Source of the DNA: Onchocerca lupi
Taxonomy: Eukaryota; Nematoda; Chromadorea; Rhabditida; Onchocercidae
Assembly: GCA_028564675.1 (NCBI GenBank)
Contig: JAOVVO010000349.1
Coordinates: 1 to 64,000 of the forward strand
Length of the DNA: 64,000 nt
Direction: 5' to 3'
Positions 1 to 12,700 of this stretch are shown one piece after another (position 1 is the first letter of the stretch; every line of letters starts with the position of its first letter). The notes beneath the pieces are model-generated. The model did no database searches. It saw nothing but the letters and a program-made list of their open reading frames with translations, and was not told the DNA's origin. A program made the translations under genes and the position numbers.

Positions 1-428
1 AATCATTTTACGAAGAATTGGAAAGTTTTGCATAATAACATTACTGAAAACAGTTTTAATTTTTCAAACGTCATCTAGAACCAATATTGACAGATTAAGT
101 TATTAAGATTGAACTGCTTTCATTAAATAATGAGAAATACAATCTACATCTAAATTCCATACATCATCACATAGTCAGGTCTAACCATTCATTAAGAAAA
201 ACGCTTGTCTGTAGTTACAACATTGCATTCAGAAATGCAATACATCAATCTTCCAAAAAACATTACAATGCTGATATCTACACAAAAGAAGAAATTTAAA
301 ACAAGGACTTAAGCATTTTTATCGTTGATATCATTCATATATCTTGCTCATTTTATGCTCTAAAGTTATCTAAACAGAAGTTATCGCTCATAAAACCTTG
401 AATTTATATCAAGATACAGAAAACATAC
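1..428. other. Left edge: presumed intron/3' region of kin-18
   Basis: The sequence is AT-rich. On the minus strand a possible acceptor followed by a short open stretch lies near 195-225, and another possible acceptor lies near 77-82. Neither gives coiled-coil-like protein, so I cannot place the terminal kin-18 exon here. The frame left open from the last exon stops at 381-383. Confidence 0.4.
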
Positions 429-3400
429 ATCTGCAATCAATTTCTCAATCAAAGCGTGCATCTCGATCATACGAACTCCTCTCAACCTACGAATTTCATT
501 TTCCATCGTTATTTTTTGCTCACGAGTAAACACCGCTTCCGCATCAGTACGTTTTGCATTCAAAACAGCCTTCGTCTCCTTCAGTGCACTTTCATATGCA
601 GAACGAATTCCATAGCGTTCTTTCAATTCCTTTAAAATTACAAATTATTCTTATTTCAGTAAAAGTAAGGAGTAAGACTATACAGCAACCCTATCTTCCT
701 GCAAAAATCAATAACAAATGTCATTCAAAATAAAGTTTTATATAGTTTTCTGTTTCAGATACAAAAAAGTTTACCACTTTCGCTCTCTCTTTATTATGCT
801 TATATTCCTTCTTTTGAGCATTAGAAAATGCTTTTAATTCGTTTTCGTGTTGTGAATTTAACTGACGCCGTAACCTGCGTTCGGCTTCATCATATTCACG
901 GAGCTATAAAAAAAATCTAACAAGATAGAAGATAACATTAAGCACAAATGAAAACATGGCAAAAAAAATCAAATAAATTAGAACTGATATCTTTCATGAA
1001 CTGTAGCTGATGCTATGTGCAAATTTTGTGCTCTGAAATTCTGATACAGAACAAGGAACCGTTCCTACATCATCATTAACAATTCGAAACTTATTTTATG
1101 TTTGAAATAAGAACAAAAAGATATTAAAAACTAATAATTGTTTCTAAAAAATACTAATCTTCAAAATCATTGTATAATGTAAAACTGTAACATTTTACAG
1201 CAGACTTGACTATACTTGAAAATGGCATTGATATAAATGAAATAAAAAGTCCTACCTTTTTATCTTTTTCAGTATTTTGACTGCTACGTAGACGCTGAAG
1301 TTCTTTGCTAAAAACATTTAAAAGATTTTCATATTCTTTATCAGCTTTTTGTTTGAACGATTCCATCTCCATTGCACATTTCTCTTCAAGCTAAAACGAA
1401 AACACTTTCAAACTGAAAACGAATAATAAAGCATGTTTTTTTGTGGGAACGAAAATTCACCAAAATGTTAAAAATATAAGTTTTACTATTTGCTAAAGAA
1501 ATTTTAAGATCGTCTAACTTTTCCATTTCCATATCATTGATCCTCAAAAAGTAAAATTGATCTAAAAAACTTACTTGCTTCAATTCCTTCTGATGCTGTT
1601 GACGTAAACGCTTATAACCACTCATCTGTTCATATATATTATTTTCCCTACTGTATTCCTCCAATTCCTTTGAAATTAACTTCGTTGTTCGTAATGTTGA
1701 AAACTTAGATCGTCGAAGAGTTGCCATTTCTTCCTAAAAAATTTCTTCACAAATTTTGTTATTTACAAATTTGCATAAGAAAAAGCTGGACCAAGTAAAA
1801 GTGCAATTTATGATTAAAATTTTGAAACCTCAAAAAAGAAAACTGAAAGCATACATTAATCGGCCTCGTAGTTTCGTCAGATGCTGAGGTGGGTGTTGGC
1901 ATTCCTGAGGAAGTTTCTTCAGCAAGAGATAATTCATGCATTGAATGCATGCAATGACCTCCTCCGTCACCAACGTGAATTATCGTCCTATTCTAAATTT
2001 AGGAACTTTCAATTTAACGTAAGCAAAGTAAACGCGTGAGTAGCATATTTTCCAGGTTAAGTAATTATAGAGTAATCTTAAAATTCGGCAATGGCGCATC
2101 CGCTTGTCATAATCTTGGTATCCTAAAATACATATAGCTGCTAATAATTTTAAAAATCAAAGACAAATTTTACTTGTTACTGTCTGTGAAAAAATTGATC
2201 TCATACAAAAAAAAAAAAGAAAAAATGCCTTGTCTGTGTTATCCAAATCTTCATTAAAACTGTTGATATCAGAACCAGTTGATGAAAGAACACGAAGAGG
2301 AATAAGAGGACGTGAAACAATGGCTTTACCATTGTCCCCATGATGACTATCAGAAATAGGAGCAGTTGAATGATACGACTGGAATGAAGAAATCGAATTT
2401 GATCGCGAACTTGTTGAACCTCCTATTCCTGACAATTCTTCGTCCTGCAAAATCGACTTGAAAAAATAATATTAACTTGGAAGTTGTCCGAAAAAAGCGA
2501 CTTAATTAAAATAAGGGTTTCCTGAAATAAATATAAGATTCAGTTTTCTTCCAAATAAATTAGATAAATTTAGCAGTCATTTAGATATTAAGACTTAGGA
2601 CCCGATATCAGTCTCTTCCGCTTCATAAAAACCATCACGATACCCTATCCATATTTTGTTCTCATTACCCGACAATTTCAATTTCGAATATATTACCGGA
2701 GATGAATCAACTCGAAGGCAGCTAAACAGACACGAACATGGTCATATGACTGATAAGAAAACCAGAAACTTCATAGGTGCAAAACATCAACATTAACATT
2801 GTGGAATAAAAAAAATATGTTAAAAATAGTAAGGGAAAAATGAATATTAAAATAAATCAGACACACATTGTACTGATGATGGAAAAGTGGAACAAAGATA
2901 TACCACATCATGCCGATCTGTTATCATCGTATCGTCAGTCACAATACTTTGTTGCTCGTCAAGATAAACTAATTTTCTCATTTTCCTGTACTGGAAGTTA
3001 TCCAAATCGCTGACTAATGCCTTTGTTCTTGTTATTAATTCCAAAATTACACCATCCAAACGCCCATTCACAATAAATGGATGCTAGAAAGAATTTCAGA
3101 CAGAAAGTTTTGCCAAAAATTTCAGTAAATGAAGAAATCTCATATATTTTCTTCTTTCTTTCAGCGAAGCAAATATACTAATTTATATTTATATTCATCG
3201 CACCTAAAATGGCAACAGAAACAAATAACTCACTTGCTGACAAGGACCTGTCTTCATTCGCTCTCGTGGGTCTTTACGTAAGCAAAGATCAACGAAAGAA
3301 TGGAAATCCGAAGACCACAATATTGAAGAATTCTCGCCATTTGAAAGTGTAGGTGGGTCATTCTGAGCAATATGATATAAAGCGGACATTGCATTCATGT

Positions 3401-5323
3401 TGAAAAGAGGAGGACGTCGTTCTGCTAAAACAAGATCTGAGCTGACAGCTAATTAGAAGCATAGTATTTGCTGAAATTAATGGTATTTCACCTATTTTAC
3501 GCTCACCAAATATAAAGTTAAATCCATTTCTTTATCCATGTCAACTATTAAGATGAAAATCATTAAAATTATATCAAAATATATTAACCTAATTCAATAC
3601 AAGTAATCCCAAGAGACCAAATATCTGCACTCTGATCATAATGTCCTTCATCCATAGCCAGAATAACTTCAGGAGCCATCCAGTACGGCGTGCCGACAAA
3701 ACTTTGAGCAGGACATAAGATAGAAGCACTCCCAAAGTCAGCTGTAATCAAACCAATTTAAATATTAGAGTCATTCCTCATCTCCATTAACACCACTGAT
3801 AATATATAGGAGTAAATGCTGCCAAAAATTTAATTAAATTAAAAAATAGATTTTGTATAAAATATGTCACTTTTAAATTTATTTTAAATCCTACAATATA
3901 TAAGTTTTATACTGTAAACAGCTTACCAAGTTTAACGATGCCATTATCGGTTAAAAGAATATTTCCAGCTTTAACATCTCGATGTATACGTCCTAATTTA
4001 TGCAGATAAGATAGTCCAAAAAGTGTCTGTTCAATGATAGCAGCAATTTCACATTCCCGTATTGGACTACGATGCACTTCAACTATGTCTGCTGCGGAAC
4101 CAATACAATACTCCATCACTAGCTGTAACAATTTTCATCCCTTATGAACTGATGGAAATGTAAAATTTTATTGAAAAATCGTTAGTACTATTTAAGTCTA
4201 CTGGAAATAAACAATAGGAAATAACAATAACAGTAATCACTTCCAGAATCATAAACCAAAAAGAGATAAATTTCCGACTGTATTTTGGATGAGTACTTCA
4301 GCTTAGACACAAATTAATTAAAAATATACAGATTTTTGAAGTTCATTGAAATTACCCAGCAAGTATGCTCTTTTAGATAGCATGCTCGATATTCAACAAT
4401 ATTTTCATGTTTGATATTTTTTAGGAAGGACACTTCCTTGATGATATCAGACCATTTTTCAGCTGACTGTTTGCCGGAAAAAGCCATTTTCTTAATTGCA
4501 ACTGTTGTATTTGTTTCCAAATCCTGCGCCTGAAATGAAGCAAATTAGCATAGTAAAAATCGGTATCGGAAAAAAATATTTTATGATAGAGCCGGGAAAA
4601 GAAATTTTATAATCGTAAATGGATTTGGAAATAAGAATCATGAAACTATAAAACGGTATCAAAAAAGAAAATCAAATTTTTGATAACCGAACCACGTTCT
4701 CCAAGTCCGCAGAATCTCATGGAAAATTCTATCGAGTAAAAAAAAGCTCCTTTATTGAAAAATCTCACTACATTTTACATGGAAATTTCATGCAGAAAAA
4801 ATAAATTTTACATAAGAAATTCAACTGAAAAATTTCCTTATCAAGACTTTGATTATAAACTCTTCTCTTTCATTAGAAACGAAAGCAGACGAAAAAACAT
4901 TTTAACAAAAATTTCTTCATTGAGAAATTTATTCCAACTGGAATAATTATTAGAAGAACAAATCTATAAAGAAGAATGTTCTCATATAGAGCCAAACCAA
5001 TTATCTCCCAATTCTACCTTTCCTTTATTCTTTCGCTTGGATATTAGATAACATGTTTTAGTATATAACGAGAGTTAAGATATAATATTAAATATTTATT
5101 TGTATGGACTACCTACAACTAACAATTTCCAATCAATTATTACATGAATAGAAAGGAATGAAAATACGAAAAAAAAGGAACTTACAAAAAAAACAGCTCC
5201 AAATGAACCATGACCAATTTCACGAAGATCCTCAAAACGTTGTTCCGGATCTTTCACAGAAAATAACGAAGCAATAGCGGGATCCTTTAAACTACCCGGT
5301 TTACCTATTGACGCAGCCGGCAT
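429..5323 (-). CDS. kin-18: TAO-family Ser/Thr kinase (kin-18/TAOK-like), 3' end unresolved
   Basis: This is a STE20-group kinase that activates MAP2Ks upstream of p38/JNK (family knowledge). Exons, 5' to 3' on the minus strand: 5323-5186, 4529-4356, 4122-3927, 3741-3589, 3424-3234, 3083-2904, 2444-2229, 1992-1855, 1733-1575, 1390-1256, 903-775, 629-429; about 670 codons, all in phase. The N-terminus carries the TAO signature EDLREIGHGSFGAV. The kinase domain spans ~32-285: VAIKK lysine near 59, IHRDVKAGN near 151-159, ADFGSAS near 170-176, and the activation segment FVGTPYWMAPE. After a Ser-rich linker, exons 9-12 encode the charged TAO coiled coil (EQMSGYKRLRQQHQKEL). Human TAO kinases are ~1000 residues, so roughly 300 more should lie to the left. 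Reading through the donor at 428 meets a stop at 381-383, and no convincing further exon is seen before the edge. The exon 7 to 8 junction (2228/1993) needs a GC donor and is the weakest. Confidence 0.88.
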
Positions 5324-5543
5324 TACCGATATTTAATACCCGAAATCCATAGGAAGTTCCGCAGAACTTGTTCGATATAATACGAACTAGAAGCTATGAG
5401 GCTCCACAAATATTGCTATCTCTGAAATTTTGAAAATTAATTCAAACTACAGCTTCATTAAAAACCTCGCATATGCATCATTTAAGTCCTAACATGCAAC
5501 TATCAAACATATAAACATGCAGAAGTACACGTAGGCCCGCAAA

Positions 5544-5636
5544 CGCATATACACGTGCACACACACGTCCACATGCATATACACGTCACATACGTATACA
5601 CATACGTCACATACGTATACATGCACGCTCACATGT
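5544..5636. repeat. Alternating purine-pyrimidine ACGTA-rich repeat
   Basis: The block consists of repeated CACGT, TACGTATAC and CACACA steps. The 14-mer CACATACGTATACA occurs at 5587-5600 and again at 5608-5621 (21-bp spacing). It is rich in palindromic ACGT and CGTACG-like steps, unlike the surrounding AT-rich DNA. Confidence 0.8.
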
Positions 5637-6035
5637 AGCCATCTCTCTTATCAATTCATGGCCATTGTATATCGAGTCATCGTATCCGAAGGTTACGTAT
5701 TTTATCATTCGTCAACGCGGCGTATTTCATCTTTCTATTAGCAGGATGGATAGAATAGAAGTAAAGCATTTTCCGGGAAGTCTCGGGGAGAGCGGGGCGG
5801 AGAGTTATACCTCGGATGACTAAGTTTTTTGATTGTGGAACGGTTATAATATGTGTTGCAGTCTTTTGAATAACTTATTGAAATGGAACTTAAAGATGAA
5901 TTCGATATTGCTTTTCCTTTTTTATTTTATAGCGTGTTTGATTAATTTTTGCTTACACCAATTAATTTTTAACTAATTCTAATGCAGATCGATTTTAGTT
6001 AATCAATAATACGATTTTAGTTAGTTATATTTGGC

Positions 6036-6046
6036 AAAGTTTACAG
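6036..6046 (+). promoter_or_regulatory. Candidate spliced-leader acceptor of rpt-6
   Basis: A TTTACAG acceptor ends 6 nt before the rpt-6 ATG at 6053, with no upstream exon needed. This is the arrangement expected for SL1 trans-splicing in nematodes. The role is inferred; no cDNA is available. Confidence 0.55.
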
Positions 6047-6052
6047 CAAAAT

Positions 6053-8851
6053 ATGACACCACCAATGGCTGGATTGATATCTGCGAATACAGTAAATAAA
6101 AGTAGTGAAGAACAAAGCTTGAAACGTTATTACAAAACAAAAATCGAGGACATGCTGGTACACTTATATTACTTAACCAAAATCTTGGAAGGTTTTGTTC
6201 AGTAAGAGTTTGAAGTGCAGATTATGAACAAAGCATTTTAATAGTTATGAGGAAATTTTCTATAACTTTTACTTTGAAAGATACATAAAAGATTTTCAAA
6301 TTTACAGTTTTAGCAACGAGTTGCGGAAAAAACACAAAATTTACGACGACTTCATGCTCAACGAAATGAACTTAATACAAAAGTATGTTTTGTTTGAACA
6401 TAATTCAAAAATTATTGCGTTCTACACAAAAAGTAGCTCCACTAAGCATTTTCACATATCATCTAGTGTGCTTGATAATATTTTATATGTTATAATATTG
6501 TTATTAGAAAAAGTTTAAATAGAAATTCTTTCAGGTTCGTATGTTAAAGGAGGAATTGCAACAATTGCATGAACAAGGATCCTATGTAGGTGAGGTATCG
6601 AAAGCAATGGATAAGAAGAAAGTACTTGTCAAGGTTGAAATCTCTTATCTCTATTGAATTTATTTTGCATGGTTTGTTCTAAAATTTTTCCCAAACTTCA
6701 GTTATTTTCTATCTACATTTTTTCCTGAAATAATCTACCATTTTAGGTTCATCCAGAAGGAAAATATGTTGTTGATTTGGATAAAGGTATTGATATAAGT
6801 AGTATCACATCGGGGTGTCGTGTTGCTCTCCGAGCTGATAGTTATGCACTTCATAAAGTGCTCCCAAATAAGGTTCTCTTTTTTCGTAGAATTTTTAAGT
6901 TTTTAAGTATCATTATAAAAGTGGGCATTATGTCTGCATTTGCATGTTTATTTGTGTAAATGCACGCTTTCTTCTAGCCCTAGAGTATATAAAGGTTGCA
7001 TATTTTTGGTGTTTCGAAAGAAAAAGGAAAACTATCGGGATGTTACTGCTTAATCTACATTATCATCATTTGCTGTTTCTCAGTTGCAGCTTTCTGAAAT
7101 CTAACTTTAGATTATTTTGGAGGCAATATACTTTGAAGGAATATTTATTCTAAGATAATCAATACTGTGTAATATGTGTGTCATCAGTCTACTAGTTTTA
7201 CCACAAATTTGCGTACCATTTTTTCTATTTTTTGTATGGGCTTTAAAATTCATAATTTATGAAATATTTACTGCTGAAAATTAAACTGTATGGTCATATG
7301 ATTTGGCATTTGGTTTTTGTCTTTTATAGAGAATGTCAAACCTCCTAAAATTAATGTTAACTTGATTCCATTCTTTTTGACAGATTGATCCTCTGGTTTC
7401 TCTTATGATGGTAGAGAAAGTTCCCGATTCAACTTATGAAATGATTGGTGGTTTAGATAAACAAATAAAAGAAATAAAAGAAGTGATCGAATTGCCTGTG
7501 AAACACCCAGAACTTTTTGATGCATTGGGAATTGCGCAGCCTAAAGTTTGTTCATCACACTATATTTTGAGATTGAAAAGCCAAGTTATTTTAACTTTTC
7601 TTTTTTGCTTTATTGTTTTAGAGATAAACATTTTTATGTTTGTTCATGTGTGTCAAATCGATCGCGTGTGCAAATTTTCTAGCTGATCGATTCGATGCAT
7701 ATATAAGTGTTTAAAAGTAGTGAATTGAATATCTGCAGGGCGTCTTGCTGTATGGTCCGCCTGGAACAGGTAAAACATTACTTGCCCGCGCTGTGGCTCA
7801 TCATACAGAATGTACATTTATTCGGGTATCAGGCTCCGAATTGGTGCAGAAGTTTATTGGAGAAGGTGCTCGTATGGTTCGTGAATTGTTTGTAATGGCT
7901 CGTGAGCATGCACCATCAATAATTTTTATGGATGAAATAGATTCCATTGGTTCATCACGTGTTGAAGGTAGCAGTGGTGGTAAGTCGCTGTTAATTTTTT
8001 TTTTAGACAAGTTGCTTGAGTAATTTCAGTGAGCATTTTATATTTTTGCGTTTGAATAGCAATTTTAAACAGGTGATTCGGAAGTGCAACGTACGATGTT
8101 GGAGCTGTTGAATCAACTTGACGGTTTTGAAGCTACCAAAAATATAAAAGTGATAATGGCAACAAATCGTATTGATATTCTTGATCCTGCACTTCTGCGA
8201 CCAGGTTTTTCCTATAATTTTTTTTGCGATTTGTTTACTTGCATCTGTACTTTTTATCAATTTTCAAATTGTTTGAGATTGTTTGTAATAACCATCTATT
8301 CCTTCATTTATTTTTTCATGGATTTGTTCATTTCCCAATAGCTTTCCAGTATGAATCTGTTTTTTAGGAAGAATTGACAGAAAAATAGAATTTCCTGCAC
8401 CTGATGAGAAAGCACGTGCAGATATATTAAAAATCCATTCGCGCAAAATGAATCTTATGCGAGGTATAAACATGAGGAAAATAGCAGAAGCTATACCCGG
8501 TGCAAGCGGTGCTGAAGTGAGTATATCGTTTTATTAGGTCGAATTAAATTTAATAAAGTTATTATTTCATCGAATTATTTCTTCGGAATTGCACTAATTT
8601 TATTTTATTTTTAGGTCAAAGCGGTTTGTACCGAAGCTGGCATGTTTGCATTGCGAGAGCGTCGTATTCATGTAACTCAAGAAGATTTCGAAATGGCCGT
8701 TGGCAAGGTAAGACTGATAATTAATCAACTAGTATATTTCTTTTTCACCAAATAATTGAGTTTTGATCCAAATAATGTTTTGTAATATATTTTTTAGGTA
8801 ATGCAAAAGGATTCGGATAAGAATATGTCACTGAAGAAGCTTTGGAAGTGA
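6053..8851 (+). CDS. rpt-6: 26S proteasome regulatory ATPase subunit Rpt6 (PSMC5)
   Basis: This is one of six AAA+ ATPases in the base of the 19S regulatory particle, which unfolds ubiquitinated substrates in cytosol and nucleus. Exons: 6053-6157, 6314-6382, 6535-6633, 6747-6872, 7384-7545, 7739-7979, 8073-8204, 8368-8516, 8615-8707, 8798-8851; 1230 nt, 409 residues, all junctions in phase (human Rpt6 is 406). Visible in order: an N-terminal coiled coil ([20 protein letters not shown]), the OB region ([20 protein letters not shown]), Walker A GPPGTGKT and Walker B IIFMDEID in exon 6, and [14 protein letters not shown] followed by the [10 protein letters not shown] arginine-finger segment across exons 7-8. 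The C-terminus MSLKKLWK is typical of Rpt6, which lacks the HbYX tail. The start was chosen as the first ATG after the presumed SL acceptor. Confidence 0.97.
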
Positions 8852-9785
8852 TCTCCTCATTTTTAATTCGTTGTAATTGAGCAATATAATATGCATTCAC
8901 AAATATCTTTTCTCACTCATATTTTTTTAACTTTTTAATCCATGCTTGGATATTTTTTTGCTCCATAGTTGAAATTAATTTCAGTTATTGAAAATCTGTG
9001 ATTAAACTCTTCCTATAAGTAGTCTCAAAGTGATGAATTACACAGAGTAGTAAATGTGCATCTTTTGCATTAGAAGCATATCGTAAATATTTTTAAGTAT
9101 TGGTCTTGCATGAAATTTTTTGAATAAAGTTCGTATCAACTTTAGTAAAATTTCTCCAGGAGGTTTGCATCCTCTGTTTTTCAAATACAATGGCGGACAT
9201 TATGTGCTTATATTTCTTTTGAGAGGGAGTTTTTCTTTTTCACTGTAATTACGTGACAGACGAGATGGTCAGCTGCTTAAAGTTAGAGGGAAATAAGTAA
9301 TTGTCAAGAAAATAATATCAGTATTTCTGACAGGATGCTTCATACTTTTTTATGCAATATATGTCTTGTTCAAGTGGTAGATTTTTAATTTATAGTACGA
9401 GATATATCGTTTTATCTTTCTTACTATCGAAACTAAGGTGCAGAACTTATTTTAGGGTTATTGTTTATTTAATGATGAGTGCTGATTGGCATGCATTTTT
9501 CGCATGAACTCATCAAGTCTAACTTGCGCACTTTGTACTCGCCCAATTATATCAACTGTCAATGTGCGGTCATGCAGTTCGTGCAGGAAGTATCTTTTTT
9601 TCTCTTCAGATGTAATTTAAAAATCGGAAAAAACGAGCGAGTATTTGTGTAGCACTTATACCCATTACTTCAAGGAAATATTTATAACTCTCAATAATTC
9701 ATGATTGTTATCGAATTGCTGTTTAAAAAAAAGAAAATCAATTTACTTCATCAATCATAAATGTGACGTCGGGAAAATTTTGCAG
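8852..9785. other. rpt-6 3' UTR and set-16 upstream region
   Basis: After the rpt-6 polyadenylation signal there is no confident exon. Short ATG-led stretches near 9190 (reading MADIM, then a possible GT donor in the right phase for the 9786 exon), near 9261 and near 9560 exist but none has independent support. The region should contain the promoter and probably the first exon(s) of set-16. Confidence 0.5.
9123..9128 (+). terminator. Polyadenylation signal AATAAA of rpt-6
   Basis: A canonical AATAAA lies about 270 nt after the rpt-6 stop at 8849-8851. It is the first perfect hexamer in the presumed 3' UTR. Confidence 0.55.
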
Positions 9786-12700
9786 GTTTACGCATTCGGA
9801 TTGTGACTCCGATTCATTAAGCGCAAATGCGGTGGAGACAGAATATGTTTGTCCGATATGTCGTAATTCACCGTTGGTCGCAGATGCGATGATGATATCA
9901 ACCGGCAATAGTTCCATTGCGGCATCACCAACCTCCATTTCCACTCACGATGAAACATCACGTAGCATCCCGCTTGACAATCCATATTGCATGGATTCAC
10001 CTTCTAATAGAAATAGCCCACTGATGTCACTATCTCAGTTGGATACTTTTGGTGACTTTTTCAATATCCATCAATCTACAGGTATCAGTTTGCATTGAAA
10101 CATTTATTTTTGTAATGTATGATTTTTTGAAACTCAATACAAATTAATCATTAAAGATTTTCTGCTTCACTGCAGTATTTTCGAGTTAGATATGTAACAA
10201 TCCAAATGAAACATAATGAGCAAAGTTTGTTGACAGAAAAATTTTATATCAAAATTAAATATTAATATTATCTGAAATTATAGGACAAGTTCCGCCAATG
10301 TCTCCATCTGGATCTACCGCGTTGAGTGGACCGATGTCTTCTTGTAGAGCTTCGCCCGGTTCATTCCCTGAGTTTAGTAATACTGGCGATACAACTGATG
10401 AACTGCGATTCAGTTCCAGGTTTAATCGTTTTAGTCATTTTATGTTAGCTTTAGATTGATTTTTAAGGCGAAATGCAATATTTTTCAAGAATAGAAAGAT
10501 AATGAAAGATCTTCATGGTTCAAACACTTTCAGAAGAGAACGAAGTGAAACTTCTTGTAACTTCAGTCGAACATCGCGTGGAGGTGGAGTGAAAAAGCCT
10601 TACGGTCGTGGAATAACTTCGCGAACCCGTTCACTTGGTGGAATGAGTGATTTCACTGAAGTAATTCATTCGCACCGAGGAAAACGAGGTGGAAGAGGTG
10701 GAAATAAAAATGGCAGAGGACGTCGGCCAAGGTTGTTTTTTAAATAAATTTATATATAGTTTTGAGTATTTCTATCAGAGAATTTAAAAAATGCCAATAT
10801 TTTAAGCAAAATTACATAATATTTGAAGTTTGTACTTTTGACATTTCTCAAGTGCATATCATTAGATTCAAATATTATAATCTTTTATTACATTTAAGTT
10901 TTATTTCCGAAAGTGGAAATATCACTTATGAAATGTAATTAGTTGATATAAATGGTTCTTCTTTTATGTGATAGAACAACATCGATTAATTTTTTTATAT
11001 AGAGGTGGTAAGACATCAGCAATGTTGGCAATGGTTAATGCGGCAGCAGCAAATCGAGATGTAGATCAGGAAAGTTCAGAAATGGACGATACTCGGCATC
11101 GTATGGAAGAGAATGATTATATCAGGACAGTAGTTGTAACGTGTGCTGAGAACTCTTACTTCCTACAAATGCCTTTGTGTTTAATTTGTGGCAGCATTGG
11201 AAAAGATGTTGAAAGAACAATGGTTACATGCGCTACTTGCTCACAAAGTTATCACACATATTGTGTCGGATTACATGATAAGGTTTGGCTATCCTGTCTT
11301 ATTTCCTGCTCGTTAAATTTTTTTCTGTTATATTTCAAAGATTCAAGTTTATCCTACTTCATTTGCGAAATATAACATAGATTAAGCGGGATATGTAGTG
11401 ATAGCTTGCTTCAGAAAAGTCATATGATCCGTGAACTACTCCTAACGTCATTTTTGTCACCGAGAGAGTATTGTTCAGGAAGTACAATTCTTGTAAAGTT
11501 GAACTTGACATTGCTCTTTATTTCCTTTTCGGAAAAAATTTCCCATAATATGAGACTCAACTTTTTTTTAGCTCAATTCCACAATAATAAGAAGAGGATG
11601 GCGTTGTTTGGACTGCATGGTTTGCGAAGGGTGTGGTGATGGACATGACGAATCCAACTTGATTCTGTGTGATGAATGTGACATTTCATATCACATTTAT
11701 TGTTTGGAACCACCTCTTGAGCGAATCCCACATGGACCATGGCGATGTAAATGGTATATTAGCAAATTTTTTCAGTTTTTCTGAAAATTTTTCTTATCAA
11801 TTTGATCTGTCGATAAACGTTATCTTTTAATAACAGCAATTTTTTTTTTAGGTGTTCAGCTTGTCGGCGTTGTGGGAAGCAAATAACCAATATTGCGGAT
11901 AATCAGCGTTTTTGTGAATCATGTTTCACGCTTCGAAGATGTCCTAAATGTTTGCGATTTTATGAAATTGGTGATAATATCATTAAATGTCAGCACTGTG
12001 CAAGGTATGCTAGCGAAATTTCACATTTTGTTATACAAACTGTGCTAATTAAAAGTTTGAATTTTCGTTCAGCTTTTTTAGATAAAAAAGGTATTTTCTT
12101 TCTTGTTTATGGGATAGTAAGAATATTTTTGTTCATGTGGATAAGTGAATTCATGTTTAACTGTGATATTTGAAATCAACTGCTTAAATAATAGAATTAA
12201 TCAAAGTTATGTTCAAGTGGTTATATTTAAGTTGAAAAATGTGGTAAGCTCTATTTAGATGGCTCCATGGCAAATGTGAAGAGCTGTACAATGATGAAAT
12301 GTTTGAAACTGCATCAGAAAATGGTTTCCGTTGCTCGTTATGTCGTCCTCAAGGTAACGTAGCTGGCGACGCTTTTAACGTTTTGGTATGCGATAATGTA
12401 ACGATGAATAAATGCGCACTCGAAGTATTGCATTTACGTTGTGGTGGAGCACTTTTTCGCTATCCTAGCAGCGCTGATTCTGTCTACGACTTCCCATCGT
12501 ACTTTTTCGCACCGAGATCTCATTCGTTTGAAGGTTGAAGCATTGCAAATTCAATTCTTTTTCTGTTTGGAAACTTTCCAAGTTTTATGTGAATTACTTG
12601 CGATAATAACAATGACTAATGGCTAAAAATATATCTTAACTTTTGAAATAATCTGTGAAGACGATGTTAGATGTCAGCAGAATAATAAACCTGACAATTA

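Larger units (their letters stand above)
5324..6052. promoter_or_regulatory. Shared divergent intergenic region between kin-18 and rpt-6
   Basis: About 730 bp separates the two opposed start codons, so it must hold both promoters or 5' leaders. It contains an unusually GC-containing, alternating purine-pyrimidine block (5544-5636) and a short G-rich patch near 5780-5805. No coding exon is recognised. The promoter function is inferred from head-to-head arrangement only. Confidence 0.5.

Noticed and set aside
2050..2125. Extra kin-18 exon starting at the TTTTAG acceptor near 2124
   Set aside because: The frame GYQDYDKRMRHCRI looks tempting, but the tested donor phases produce a stop or force a ~40-nt intron; the direct junction to 1992 keeps frame without it. 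It remains possible if the poly-T length nearby is misassembled.
7801..8473. Minus-strand frames opposite rpt-6
   Set aside because: They are shadows of the highly conserved Rpt6 exons on the plus strand.
8852..9786. rpt-6 and set-16 as an operon
   Set aside because: They are same-strand, but ~930 bp apart with a polyadenylation signal at 9123; typical nematode operon spacing is much shorter. Not excluded by data, only unsupported.
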